Below, piece after piece: positions 7,238 to 15,228 of a stretch of DNA of 17,396 nt. Each line of letters begins with the position of its first letter. Position 1 is the stretch's first letter. Below the pieces are notes generated by a model. The model worked only from the letters and a program-made list of their open reading frames with translations. It did not search any database and was not told the origin of the DNA. A program made the translations under genes and the position numbers. Source of the DNA: JBHHWH01 sp046756405 (GTDB taxonomy: Bacteria > Actinomycetota > Acidimicrobiia > Spongiisociales > ZC4RG35); assembly GCA_046756405.1 (NCBI GenBank), contig JBHHWH010000053.1, positions 1 to 17,396 on the forward strand, written 5' to 3'.

Positions 7238-7275
7238 AGACGGGACGGTAATGGGGTCGACGAGGTTTGTGGGCC

Positions 7276-7481
7276 ATGGGCGAGGACCTCACTGTCGAGG
7301 AGCTAAACCGGCGCTTGGCGGTGATCCAGGACCGGCTCGGCGGCCTCACTCCTGGCGCTTGGGAGGGACCGGCGGACTCGACGGTCATCAACGAGGCGAT
7401 GCAGGGGCCCAGGGCGACGACGAGCTCGTACGCCGGATAGCCCAACTGGAGGAGATCCTCGTCGAGCGGGGAGAGCTTTAG
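7276..7481 (+). CDS. Small hypothetical protein with an apparent one-base frameshift
   Basis: As written, ATG 7276 opens a 54-residue frame ending at the TAG at 7438-7440. It begins MGEDLTVEELNRRLAVIQDR, amphipathic and charged. After the GGGG run at 7404-7407, the frame holding sensible protein changes to one that reads DDELVRRIAQLEEILVERGE and stops at the TAG at 7479-7481. Restoring one G in that run joins them into a 68-residue protein of two likely helices linked by a short loop. GAGG lies about 10 nt before the ATG. The stop overlaps the convergent VOC stop by 3 bases, a tight packing that argues the longer form is or was real. I do not recognise a family. It is the only plausible plus-strand protein gene. 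The shift may be a sequencing error or a true mutation. Confidence 0.5.
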
Positions 7482-7867
7482 CCCAGCGGCGCGAACAGGT
7501 CGACTGGGTTGCCGTCGGGGTCCAGCACCGTGGCGTAGCGCTGGCCCCAAAAGGCGTCGAAGGGCTCCAGGTGGCCCGCGTACCCGGCTTCGGTCAGCTC
7601 GGCATAGGTGGCGTCTACCTGCTCCGGTGAGTCACACAGGAAGGCAAGTCCGATGCGGTGACCCCCTGGACCGGGCGGCTGGTAGTCGGAGAAGCTCCTC
7701 ATCACCTCGACGGTGTCCCAGGCGACCCTCATTCCCCCCACCGTCGTCTCTACGTGGCCCTCTTGGTCGAGCTCGGGGTCCAGCTCCATACCCAACCGTC
7801 GGTAGAAGGCGAGGGCGCGGGCCATATCCTCTACGACGAGTCCGACGAGGTCGAGTCGTGGTGGCAT
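7478..7867 (-). CDS. VOC-family protein (glyoxalase/bleomycin-resistance fold)
   Basis: A 129-residue single-domain protein with the paired beta-alpha-beta-beta-beta layout of the vicinal oxygen chelate superfamily. The first module starts with LVGLVVEDMARALAFYRRLG (7-26). The second has the characteristic close: FWGQRYATVLDPDGNPVDLF (106-125). Candidate metal-binding positions include H38 or E40 in the first module and the C-terminal half, but the usual ligand set is not obvious. Specific function (glyoxalase, dioxygenase, drug binding) cannot be assigned. It starts with ATG 23 bp after the kinase stop; a hairpin sits in that gap and no ribosome-binding site is seen. Its stop overlaps the convergent small ORF. 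Confidence 0.88.
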   Translation of the reverse strand: MPPRLDLVGLVVEDMARALAFYRRLGMELDPELDQEGHVETTVGGMRVAWDTVEVMRSFSDYQPPGPGGHRIGLAFLCDSPEQVDATYAELTEAGYAGHLEPFDAFWGQRYATVLDPDGNPVDLFAPLG

Positions 7868-7870
7868 GGT

Positions 7871-7899
7871 GCGGTTCTAGCAGAGACCGCCTAGGCGGT
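7871..7899. repeat. Palindrome and hairpin in the kinase-VOC gap
   Basis: ACCGCCTAGGCGGT (7886-7899) is a perfect 14-bp palindrome that contains the TAG stop of the kinase. Next to it, GCGGT (7871-7875) pairs with ACCGC (7886-7890), and the inner TCT/AGA extends the stem around an AGC loop with one bulged G. The two structures share ACCGC, so they would exclude each other. No T-run follows, so this is not a standard terminator. It could affect translation of the VOC gene, whose ATG follows at once, or serve as a protein-binding site. Confidence 0.5.
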
Positions 7900-8811
7900 G
7901 CGCTCCAGGAACGCCTCGATGGTCTCGGTGTGGATCGCCCGGGCACGCTCGGCGGTGATGCTCCGCCCCATCGCTACCCAGGCAGGCACCCAGATGGCTA
8001 TATCCGGCATCGGCCTGCACAGGGCCACCGCCTCCCAGTAGTCCAAGTTGGGGAGGTCTTCTCCGCTCGCCTCCCGATAGGCAGCCACGAAATGGTCGGC
8101 GACCCGGTCCATCCCCAGGTAACGGATGTCGAGGGAGCAGTAGGCAATGTCCATTTCCCGGTCGGCCGTAGCCGGATACTCCCAGTCGATCACTGCTCGC
8201 AGATCGCCGTTCTTCCACAAGGTGTTTCCCGGCCAGAAGTCGGCATGGCTGAACACGGGGGTGTGGGACACCAGCCGGGTTTGGAGGTCGAGGAGACGGC
8301 GAAGGAGGCTCTCACCGAGGGGGTGTTCGAGGATCATCTCCGGAGAGTCTTGGATCTTTTTCGCATCCTCACCGACGCCCGGCTGGAAGATCTCGCGATC
8401 GTGGTCGTTGAGCCCGATGGCGTGGATCCGGACCAGGGCCTCGGCAAGCCGCTCCGCCCACTCGAAGGGATGACGGGGAGCCAGGTCGGGAGCTCCTTCG
8501 ACAAAGGAGACGATTATCGCCGGCTCGCCGAAGATTCCTTCGGTGTCGATCCACAGCGGTGCGGGCGCCGGAACACGCACCCGTTGCAGCAGCTCCAACG
8601 CCCTCGTCTCGCGAGCAGCGACATCCTGACCGTTCTCCACATACCAGGGTCCGTAGCGGCGGAGGACCATCCGGCTGTGGCCATCGGCGAGGACGTCCAT
8701 GGTGCAGCTGAGACCGCCCTCGATACGCTGGGCATGGCGCAGCTCGCCCGCGCCGAGGGCCTCGCGGACGCGTGCGAGTTGTTCTTCGGTGGGGAGGGGT
8801 GCGTCTTGCAT
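7891..8811 (-). CDS. Aminoglycoside phosphotransferase (APH)-family kinase
   Basis: A 306-residue protein-kinase-like small-molecule kinase. The catalytic loop is FSHADFWPGNTLWK (187-200; D191 base, N196), followed by AVIDWEYPATADREMDIAY (206-224), where D209 is the likely metal ligand of the DFG-like position. Upstream, the glutamate in ARETRALELL (66-75) fits the alpha-C helix, and the N-lobe strand MVLRRYG has arginines where APH enzymes often have lysine or arginine. This family includes many enzymes unrelated to antibiotics (homoserine, choline, macrolide or thiol kinases), so resistance should not be assumed. The ATG at 8811 is 7 nt after the mature tmRNA 3' end on the same strand, with no ribosome-binding site between. 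The VOC gene follows. Confidence 0.9.
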   Translation of the reverse strand: MQDAPLPTEEQLARVREALGAGELRHAQRIEGGLSCTMDVLADGHSRMVLRRYGPWYVENGQDVAARETRALELLQRVRVPAPAPLWIDTEGIFGEPAIIVSFVEGAPDLAPRHPFEWAERLAEALVRIHAIGLNDHDREIFQPGVGEDAKKIQDSPEMILEHPLGESLLRRLLDLQTRLVSHTPVFSHADFWPGNTLWKNGDLRAVIDWEYPATADREMDIAYCSLDIRYLGMDRVADHFVAAYREASGEDLPNLDYWEAVALCRPMPDIAIWVPAWVAMGRSITAERARAIHTETIEAFLERTA

Positions 8812-8818
8812 GAAGTTG

Positions 8819-9166
8819 TGGAGGTGCGGGGAGTCGAACCCCGGTCCGTCGAGCCCTCGGCGGTGGCATCTCCGAGCGCAGTCGTCAGCGAGCTTCGACC
8901 GCAGGGACTCTGACGACCAGTTTCCCTGGGCCTATCCGGAGTTGATCTTGACCGCCCGGTCCCGGAACCCCGGGCGGAGCATCCCGCATTGCGACGCCCT
9001 GGCCCGGTCGGGCGGGAACCGGCCGGGAGGACGGGCTGCTTATTTAGGCAGCCAGTGCGAAGTTGTCTTCGGCACTTATTGGTTGTTCCGGTTTGTTAAC
9101 GAGGCCCCGGAGACCCCGGCTCGCTTCCAACGCCTCAACACTCGACGTCGAAACCGTTACACCCCC
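8819..9166 (-). ncRNA. ssrA: Transfer-messenger RNA (tmRNA)
   Basis: The 5' end GGGGGTG (9166-9160) pairs with CACCTCC (8826-8820), giving a 7-bp tRNA-like acceptor stem with one G-U, and the discriminator is A (8819). Next to the 5' stem is GTAACGGTTTCGACG, the conserved D-domain region. The 3' part has a tRNA-like T arm, CGGGG-TTCGACT-CCCCG. The tag frame lies at 9073-9044 with its stop in a hairpin loop (GGCTGC/GCAGCC, 9034-9053). The CCA end is not encoded: after the A comes CAAC. tmRNA is charged with alanine and, with SmpB, frees ribosomes stalled on broken mRNA and tags the product for proteolysis. smpB lies just upstream on the same strand, a common actinobacterial pairing. Confidence 0.97.
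9044..9073 (-). other. tmRNA proteolysis tag reading frame (AEDNFALAA-stop)
   Basis: The resume codon GCC at 9073, after AATAAGT, opens GCC GAA GAC AAC TTC GCA CTG GCT GCC TAA. With the tRNA-borne alanine the tag would be A-AEDNFALAA. The C-terminal ALAA is the conserved degron recognised by ClpXP-type proteases. The tag is short compared with the longer mycobacterial and streptomycete tags as I recall them. A second in-frame stop is absent, but the TAA lies in a stable hairpin loop. Confidence 0.88.
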
Positions 9167-9184
9167 TTGCGGGTTGTGTCCTCC

Positions 9185-9213
9185 AGGGTACCGCGCCGGG
9201 GCGCTCCCGTCAT
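9185..9213 (-). promoter_or_regulatory. Candidate sigma-70-type promoter for ssrA
   Basis: On the minus strand ATGACG (9213-9208) and TACCCT (9190-9185) are separated by exactly 17 bp, in the gap between smpB and ssrA. The TANNNT form suits actinobacterial -10 elements. The mature tmRNA 5' end begins 18 nt after the -10, so a short leader would be removed by RNase P. The match to consensus is only partial. Confidence 0.45.
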
Positions 9214-9251
9214 TCTGTTCCTGTAAAGGCCCAAATCCGGACCCTGGTACA

Positions 9252-9731
9252 TTAGGTACGCGGACGGCGGCGGGTGGCCCGCTCCACCTCGCGGGCGTGG
9301 TCGCGTTCGCGGAGGGCTTGGCGTTTGTCGTAGGTGGTTTTACCCCGGGCCAGGGCCAGCTCCACCTTGGCCTTCCCGTTCTTGAAGTAGACCTTGAGCG
9401 GGACCAGGGTCAGGCCCTTTTCGGCGATGGCCCCGGCGATGCGGTCGATCTCCCGGCGATGCAACAACAGCTTCCGCTCCCGCTCCGGGTCGTGGCCTCC
9501 CCTGTGGGCGAAGCTGTAGGGGGCAATGTGAGCACCCACCAGGTAGACCTCGCCGTCTCTCACCATGGCGTAGGAGTCCTTCAACTCCAACCCTCCTGCC
9601 CGCAGCGACTTCACCTCCGAGCCGAGCAGAACCATGCCCGCCTCGAAGGTGTCCACCACCGTGTAGTTGCGCCGGGCCCGCTTGTTGGTGGCGACCACCT
9701 TGATGTGCTCGGTGCCGCCGGGGGAAGCCAC
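9252..9731 (-). CDS. smpB: SsrA-binding protein SmpB
   Basis: SmpB binds the tRNA-like domain of tmRNA and places it in the decoding centre of stalled ribosomes for trans-translation. The 159-residue protein shows ATNKRARRNYTVVDTFEAG (14-32), GSEVKSLRAG (37-46), a central beta-barrel with VYLVGAHIAPYSFA (62-75), LVPLKVYFKNGKAKVELALA (109-128) and the C-terminal tail ARGKTTYDKRQALRERD, which reads the empty mRNA channel. Length is normal. The GTG start at 9731 is immediately next to the ftsX TAA (9732-9734), with no base between, so translation is probably coupled. ssrA begins 85 bp downstream, putting both partners of the rescue system together. Confidence 0.98.
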   Translation of the reverse strand: MASPGGTEHIKVVATNKRARRNYTVVDTFEAGMVLLGSEVKSLRAGGLELKDSYAMVRDGEVYLVGAHIAPYSFAHRGGHDPERERKLLLHRREIDRIAGAIAEKGLTLVPLKVYFKNGKAKVELALARGKTTYDKRQALRERDHAREVERATRRRPRT

Positions 9732-10655
9732 TTAGAACCCCGTGGGGACCTCGGCTCCGGTGCCTTCGGCATCCCGGAGGTAGCGGCTCAGGCCCAAGAG
9801 CGACCCCAGGATCCCGGCGATGGTGCCAAAGACGAGGAAGGCCAACCCCCAACGGAGGAAGAAGTCGGTGCCCACGTCGAGGCGGAACAGGGCAAAGGAC
9901 TCCCCCGCCTGGGCCAGGTTGGAGGAGCCTACCCAGACGGCGAAGACCGCCAGGGCGGCGCCTACCAGGCCTTCGATCATCCCCTCCAGGAGGAACGGCA
10001 CCCTGATGAACCAGTTGGAGGCCCCCACCAGCTTCATGATGGCCACCTCCTCCCTACGGGCGTAGATGGCCAGTCGAATCGTGTTGGCGATCAGCACTAC
10101 CGCGGCGAGGCCCAGGGCGATCGCCAGGCCTAACCCGAGGACGTTTAACACGTTGGAGAGGTTCTGAAGCTGCTCGATGGACTGCGCCGCGGTGGTCACC
10201 TGGCGGACCACCTGCTGCTGCTGTTCAAGCCGGAACCTGACCGAGGGGTGAAGCGAGATGTCCTTTAACTCGATGCGGATCGAAGCGGGCAGGATGGTCG
10301 GGTCGATGTCCAGCAGCTCCTCCTGGTCGGCGAAGAGCTCCTGGTATTCGATCCATGCTTCGGCCTTGGAGACGTAGAAGGCATCCTCCACCTCGTCCCA
10401 GCTCTTCACCTCCTCCAGGAGCACCTGGTGGGCGTCGCCGGGGACTCCGTTCTCCCCGGCGTCCCAGAGGAAGGCGATCATGTGCACCCCCTCCTGCCAG
10501 GCCAGGGTGTTGACCCGCAGGATCTCGTTGACCACCAGCGCTCCGAAGGCGAGAGAGAGGGAGATGAAGACCGCCAGCACGGCTCCCACAACGATGAGGA
10601 AGTTCCGCTTCAGGCTGACAAAGGCCTCGCGGATGAGGAAGGCGATCTTGTTCAT
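9732..10655 (-). CDS. ftsX: Cell-division permease-like protein FtsX
   Basis: FtsX is the membrane partner of FtsE. It passes ATP-driven conformational changes to periplasmic or extracellular peptidoglycan hydrolases (RipC in mycobacteria) at the division site. The 307 residues show the expected layout: a cytoplasmic N-terminus, TM1 at about 19-43, a large external domain at about 44-168, then three TM segments at about 172-192, 224-243 and 266-288. A conserved cytoplasmic loop, EEVAIMKLVGASNWFIRVPF (202-221), contacts FtsE. Length and topology are normal for the actinobacterial family. The ATG at 10655 overlaps the ftsE stop as ATGA, as is usual for the pair, and smpB follows without a gap. 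Confidence 0.97.
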   Translation of the reverse strand: MNKIAFLIREAFVSLKRNFLIVVGAVLAVFISLSLAFGALVVNEILRVNTLAWQEGVHMIAFLWDAGENGVPGDAHQVLLEEVKSWDEVEDAFYVSKAEAWIEYQELFADQEELLDIDPTILPASIRIELKDISLHPSVRFRLEQQQQVVRQVTTAAQSIEQLQNLSNVLNVLGLGLAIALGLAAVVLIANTIRLAIYARREEVAIMKLVGASNWFIRVPFLLEGMIEGLVGAALAVFAVWVGSSNLAQAGESFALFRLDVGTDFFLRWGLAFLVFGTIAGILGSLLGLSRYLRDAEGTGAEVPTGF

Positions 10656-11341
10656 CCGGTGCTCGTTTCGTAACCGCCCACCTGGTCGTCCCGAACCACC
10701 TTGCCGCCTTCCAGGGCCACTACACGGCGTTTCATGGCGTCGACGATGGCGTGGTCGTGGGTGGCCATCACCACCGTGGTCCCGGTGCGGTTGATACGGT
10801 CGAGAAGCTTCATGATCCCCACCGACGTCTTGGGGTCGAGGTTCCCCGTGGGCTCGTCGCAGAGCATGATTGGAGGCCGGTTGACGAAGGCCCGGGCTAT
10901 GGAGACCCGCTGCTGCTCACCGCCGGAGAGCTGACGGGGATAACGCTCCGCCTTGTCATCGAGACCCACCAACTCGAGAACCTGGGCCACCTGACGCTGG
11001 ACAACCGAGCGGGGTCGGCCCAGCACCTCCAGCGCAAAGGCGACGTTCTCGGCAACCGTCTTGTTGGGCAGCAGCTTGAAGTCCTGGAACACCGTGCCTA
11101 CCGAGCGCCGCAGATAGGGGATCTTCCACTTGGGCAAGGTGGTGACGTCCTTGCCCAGCATCCAGATCTTGCCCCGGGTAACCGGCTCGTCGCGGAGCAT
11201 CAGCCGGATGAGGGTGGATTTTCCCGATCCGGAAGCGCCGACGAGGAAAACGAACTCCCCTTTCTGGATGTCGAGGGAGACGTCGTTGGCGGCGATGGTG
11301 CCGCCTTCGTAAACCTTGGTGACGTGTTCGAGCCGGATCAT
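10652..11341 (-). CDS. ftsE: Cell-division ATP-binding protein FtsE
   Basis: An ABC ATPase of 229 residues with every functional motif: Walker A GASGSGKS (35-42), Q-loop VFQDFKLLPNKTV (84-96), signature LSGGEQQRVSIARA (138-151), Walker B IMLCDEPTGNLDP (158-170) and the switch histidine in MATHDH. TVFQDFKLLPNKTVAENV and CDEPTGNLDP are typical of FtsE rather than of import ATPases. It works with FtsX at the septum to control cell-wall hydrolysis. The ATG at 11341 lies 74 bp after the prfB stop. The region before it has only a weak purine-rich GTGAGCG, and no clear terminator or promoter was found in the gap. Confidence 0.97.
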   Translation of the reverse strand: MIRLEHVTKVYEGGTIAANDVSLDIQKGEFVFLVGASGSGKSTLIRLMLRDEPVTRGKIWMLGKDVTTLPKWKIPYLRRSVGTVFQDFKLLPNKTVAENVAFALEVLGRPRSVVQRQVAQVLELVGLDDKAERYPRQLSGGEQQRVSIARAFVNRPPIMLCDEPTGNLDPKTSVGIMKLLDRINRTGTTVVMATHDHAIVDAMKRRVVALEGGKVVRDDQVGGYETSTG

Positions 11342-11415
11342 TCGCTCACTGGAAGTTTCGCAGGAAAGGGTTCAAGAACTGGGGATCGTTGGGAACGGTA
11401 ACCCCGGCCCGGCTC

Positions 11416-12555
<1,140 letters not shown>

Positions 12556-15171
12556 TCAGGCGGCGCCGTGGCAGCGCTTGTACTTCTTGCCGCTCCCGCA
12601 GGGGCAGGGGTCGTTGCGGCCGATCTTGTCCGACTTGGCCTGCTTCGGCTTGGCCATCGACCCGGCGGGCGCGGCCTCCACCCGCTTCGGCTGAGTCTTC
12701 GGTTGGGCGAGTTGAACGTGGAAGAGGTAGCGAACCGTGTCCCGCTTCACCGAGGCCACCATCTCGGCGAACATGTCAAAGCCCTCCCGCTGGTACTCGG
12801 AGAGGGGGTCGCGCTGGCCCATCGCCCGCAAACCGATCCCTGCCCGGAGGTAGTCCATCTCGGCAAGGTGCTCCCGCCACTTGTTGTCGATAACAGACAG
12901 CATCACCGAGCGTTCCACCTGGCGCATCAGTTCCGGTCCGAGTTCCTTCTCCCGCTCCTCGAAGCGGGCCATCGCCTCGTCCACGGCGAAGTCGATGACA
13001 TCGTCGATGTCATAGTGGCCTTCGAAGACCGAGACGTCGATCTTGGTGGGATAGAACTGCTCCAGTTCCTGTTTGAGGGCGTCCCAGTCCCATTCGTTCT
13101 TGGGAAGGTCTTCGGAAACTTCGGATTCGACGATGCCGGTGACCACGTCGGCGATCCAGTCTTCGATCAGGTCCTCGCCGGCTGTGCCCTCCAGGATCGA
13201 GCGCCGCCAGTCGTAGACGACCTCCCGCTGTCGGTTCATCACCTCGTCGTATTTGAGGACGTTCTTGCGGATCTCGAAGTTCTGCGATTCGACCTGACGC
13301 TGGGCCCGTTCGATGGCCTTGGAGACCATCTTCGCTTCGATGGGCTGATCGTCAGGGAGCTTGAGCCTCTCCATGAACGACGACACCCACTCTCCCTGGA
13401 ACCGGCGCATCAGATCGTCTTCCAAGGACAGGTAGAACCGGCTCTCTCCAGGGTCGCCCTGCCGTCCCGACCGGCCCCGCAGCTGGTTGTCGATGCGTCG
13501 GGACTCGTGACGCTCGGTGCCGACCACATACAGGCCGCCCGCCTGGAGCACGGTCTGACGGTCGGGCTCGATCTGATGGGAGAACTCCTCGGTGAGCTTT
13601 TTCAACATCTCCTCGTAGGAGGGGTCGTCGGCTTCGACACCACGACGCTTCAACTCCACCTTGGCCATGCCCTCGGGGTTGCCTCCCAGCATGATGTCGA
13701 CCCCTCGACCGGCCATGTTGGTGGCCACGGTCACCGCTCCGGGGCGGCCCGCCTGGGCGATGATCTCCGCCTCCCGGGCGTGGTGTTTGGCATTGAGGAC
13801 CTCGTGTTTGATCCCCTCCTTGTCCAGCATCGAGGAGATGATCTCCGAACGTTCGATGGAGATCGTCCCCAACAGCACCGGCTGGAAACGGGCATTGCGC
13901 TCTTTGACGTCTTCGATGACCGCCTTGAACTTGGCCAGCTCGGACTTGTAGACCAGGTCGGGCTGGTCGATGCGGATCACCGGGCGGTTGGTGGGGATAA
14001 CCGCTACTTCGAGACTGTAGATCTGGGCCAGCTCGGCGGCCTCGGTCTCGGCGGTGCCGGTCATACCGGCGAGCTTGTCGTAGAGACGGAAGTAGTTCTG
14101 GAGGGTGATGGTGGCCAGGGTCTGGTTCTCGTCCTTGATCGGCACCCCCTCCTTGGCTTCGATGGCCTGATGCAGGCCCTCGGAGTAACGGCGGCCTTCG
14201 AGCACCCGTCCGGTGAACTCGTCGACGATCTTCACTTCCCCGTGGTCGATCAGGTAGTCGACGTCCCTCTTATACAGCTCCTTGGCCTTGAGGGAGGTCT
14301 CCAGGTGGTGGACGAAGTCCACCGCGGCGTGGTCGTAGAGGTTCTCCACCCCGAGGATCTGCTCCACGAAGGCGACGCCCTCCTCGGTGGTGAGCACCTG
14401 ACGCTTCTGCTCGTCGACGGTGTAGTGGACGTCGCGACGGAGACGGTTGGCGATACGGGCGAACTCCCGGTACCACTTGGCGGTGTCGGCCACCCGACCC
14501 GAGATGATCAGCGGGGTCCGGGCCTCGTCGATGAGAATGGAGTCGACCTCGTCGATGATGGCGTAGTGATGGCCCCGCTGCACCCGCGCCTCGAGGCTCA
14601 TCGCCATGTTGTCCCGCAGATAGTCGAACCCGAACTCGTTGTTGGTCCCGTAGGTGATGTCGGCGGAGTAGGCGGGCTTACGCTGCTCGGGTGCCATGTT
14701 GGCCTGGATCAGACCGACTTCGAGGCCGAGGAAGCGGTGGACCGAACCCATCCATTCGGCGTCCCGAGAAGCCAGGTAGTCGTTGACCGTCACCATGTGG
14801 ACGCCCTTGCCTTCCAGGGCGTTGAGATAGGCGGGCATGGTGGAGACGAGGGTCTTTCCCTCACCGGTTTTCATCTCGGCGACCATGCCCCGGTGCAGGG
14901 CCGCCGCGCCCATCACCTGGACGTCATAGTGGCGCTGACCGAGGACGCGTTTGGCCGCTTCGCGGACGACGGCGAAGGCCTCGACCATGAGGTCGTCGAG
15001 GGTCTCCCCGTCGGCGAGTCGCCTTTTGAATTCTTCGGTTTTGGCCCTCAGTTCGGCGTCGGTGAGCGACTCGAAGGAGGGCTCCAGCTCGTTGACCGCG
15101 GTTGCGATCCCCTGGAGCTCTCGCAGTGTTCTGCCCTCGCCGGCGCGGAGGACCTTCTGGAGGAGTGCCAT
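12556..15171 (-). CDS. secA: Preprotein translocase ATPase SecA
   Basis: SecA is the ATP-driven motor that pushes unfolded preproteins through SecYEG. The 871-residue product has all landmarks: MALLQKVLRAGEGRTLREL at the start, Walker A EMKTGEGKTLVSTMP (99-113), the DEAD-type box IIDEVDSILIDEARTPLI (205-222), GMTGTAETEAAEL, TNMAGRGVDIMLGGNP in the second nucleotide-binding domain, and RRIDNQLRGRSGRQGDPGES. The end, DPCPCGSGKKYKRCHG, is a zinc-binding SEC-C motif that contacts lipid and SecB or ribosomes in other bacteria. The ATG at 15171 is preferred because this N-terminus is conserved; a longer frame to 15261 adds non-conserved residues overlapping the upstream gene. Only one secA is visible, of the housekeeping SecA1 type. 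Confidence 0.98.
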   Translation of the reverse strand: MALLQKVLRAGEGRTLRELQGIATAVNELEPSFESLTDAELRAKTEEFKRRLADGETLDDLMVEAFAVVREAAKRVLGQRHYDVQVMGAAALHRGMVAEMKTGEGKTLVSTMPAYLNALEGKGVHMVTVNDYLASRDAEWMGSVHRFLGLEVGLIQANMAPEQRKPAYSADITYGTNNEFGFDYLRDNMAMSLEARVQRGHHYAIIDEVDSILIDEARTPLIISGRVADTAKWYREFARIANRLRRDVHYTVDEQKRQVLTTEEGVAFVEQILGVENLYDHAAVDFVHHLETSLKAKELYKRDVDYLIDHGEVKIVDEFTGRVLEGRRYSEGLHQAIEAKEGVPIKDENQTLATITLQNYFRLYDKLAGMTGTAETEAAELAQIYSLEVAVIPTNRPVIRIDQPDLVYKSELAKFKAVIEDVKERNARFQPVLLGTISIERSEIISSMLDKEGIKHEVLNAKHHAREAEIIAQAGRPGAVTVATNMAGRGVDIMLGGNPEGMAKVELKRRGVEADDPSYEEMLKKLTEEFSHQIEPDRQTVLQAGGLYVVGTERHESRRIDNQLRGRSGRQGDPGESRFYLSLEDDLMRRFQGEWVSSFMERLKLPDDQPIEAKMVSKAIERAQRQVESQNFEIRKNVLKYDEVMNRQREVVYDWRRSILEGTAGEDLIEDWIADVVTGIVESEVSEDLPKNEWDWDALKQELEQFYPTKIDVSVFEGHYDIDDVIDFAVDEAMARFEEREKELGPELMRQVERSVMLSVIDNKWREHLAEMDYLRAGIGLRAMGQRDPLSEYQREGFDMFAEMVASVKRDTVRYLFHVQLAQPKTQPKRVEAAPAGSMAKPKQAKSDKIGRNDPCPCGSGKKYKRCHGAA

Positions 15172-15199
15172 AGAGATAACCAGACTACTGGCAACCCCG

Positions 15200-15228
15200 A
15201 TTTGACCGACTTCACCCGCCGCCGTCAA
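15200..15228 (-). promoter_or_regulatory. Candidate sigma-70-type promoter for secA
   Basis: TTGACG (15228-15223) and TCAAAT (15205-15200) on the minus strand are exactly 17 bp apart. The -35 box overlaps the TGA stop of the response-regulator gene, and the predicted start would give a leader of roughly 20-25 nt before the secA ATG. It would let secA and the genes after it be expressed apart from the regulator. Confidence 0.5.

Noticed and set aside
7891..8811. APH-family gene as an antibiotic resistance determinant.
   Set aside because: The fold is shared by many metabolic kinases, the gene sits in a core region, and no mobile element is nearby.
7627..8913. A 428-codon plus-strand frame.
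   Set aside because: It is antisense to VOC and the APH kinase and runs into tmRNA. Both sense genes have clear motifs.
9063..10133. A 356-codon plus-strand frame.
   Set aside because: It is antisense to ssrA, smpB and ftsX and has no protein family features.
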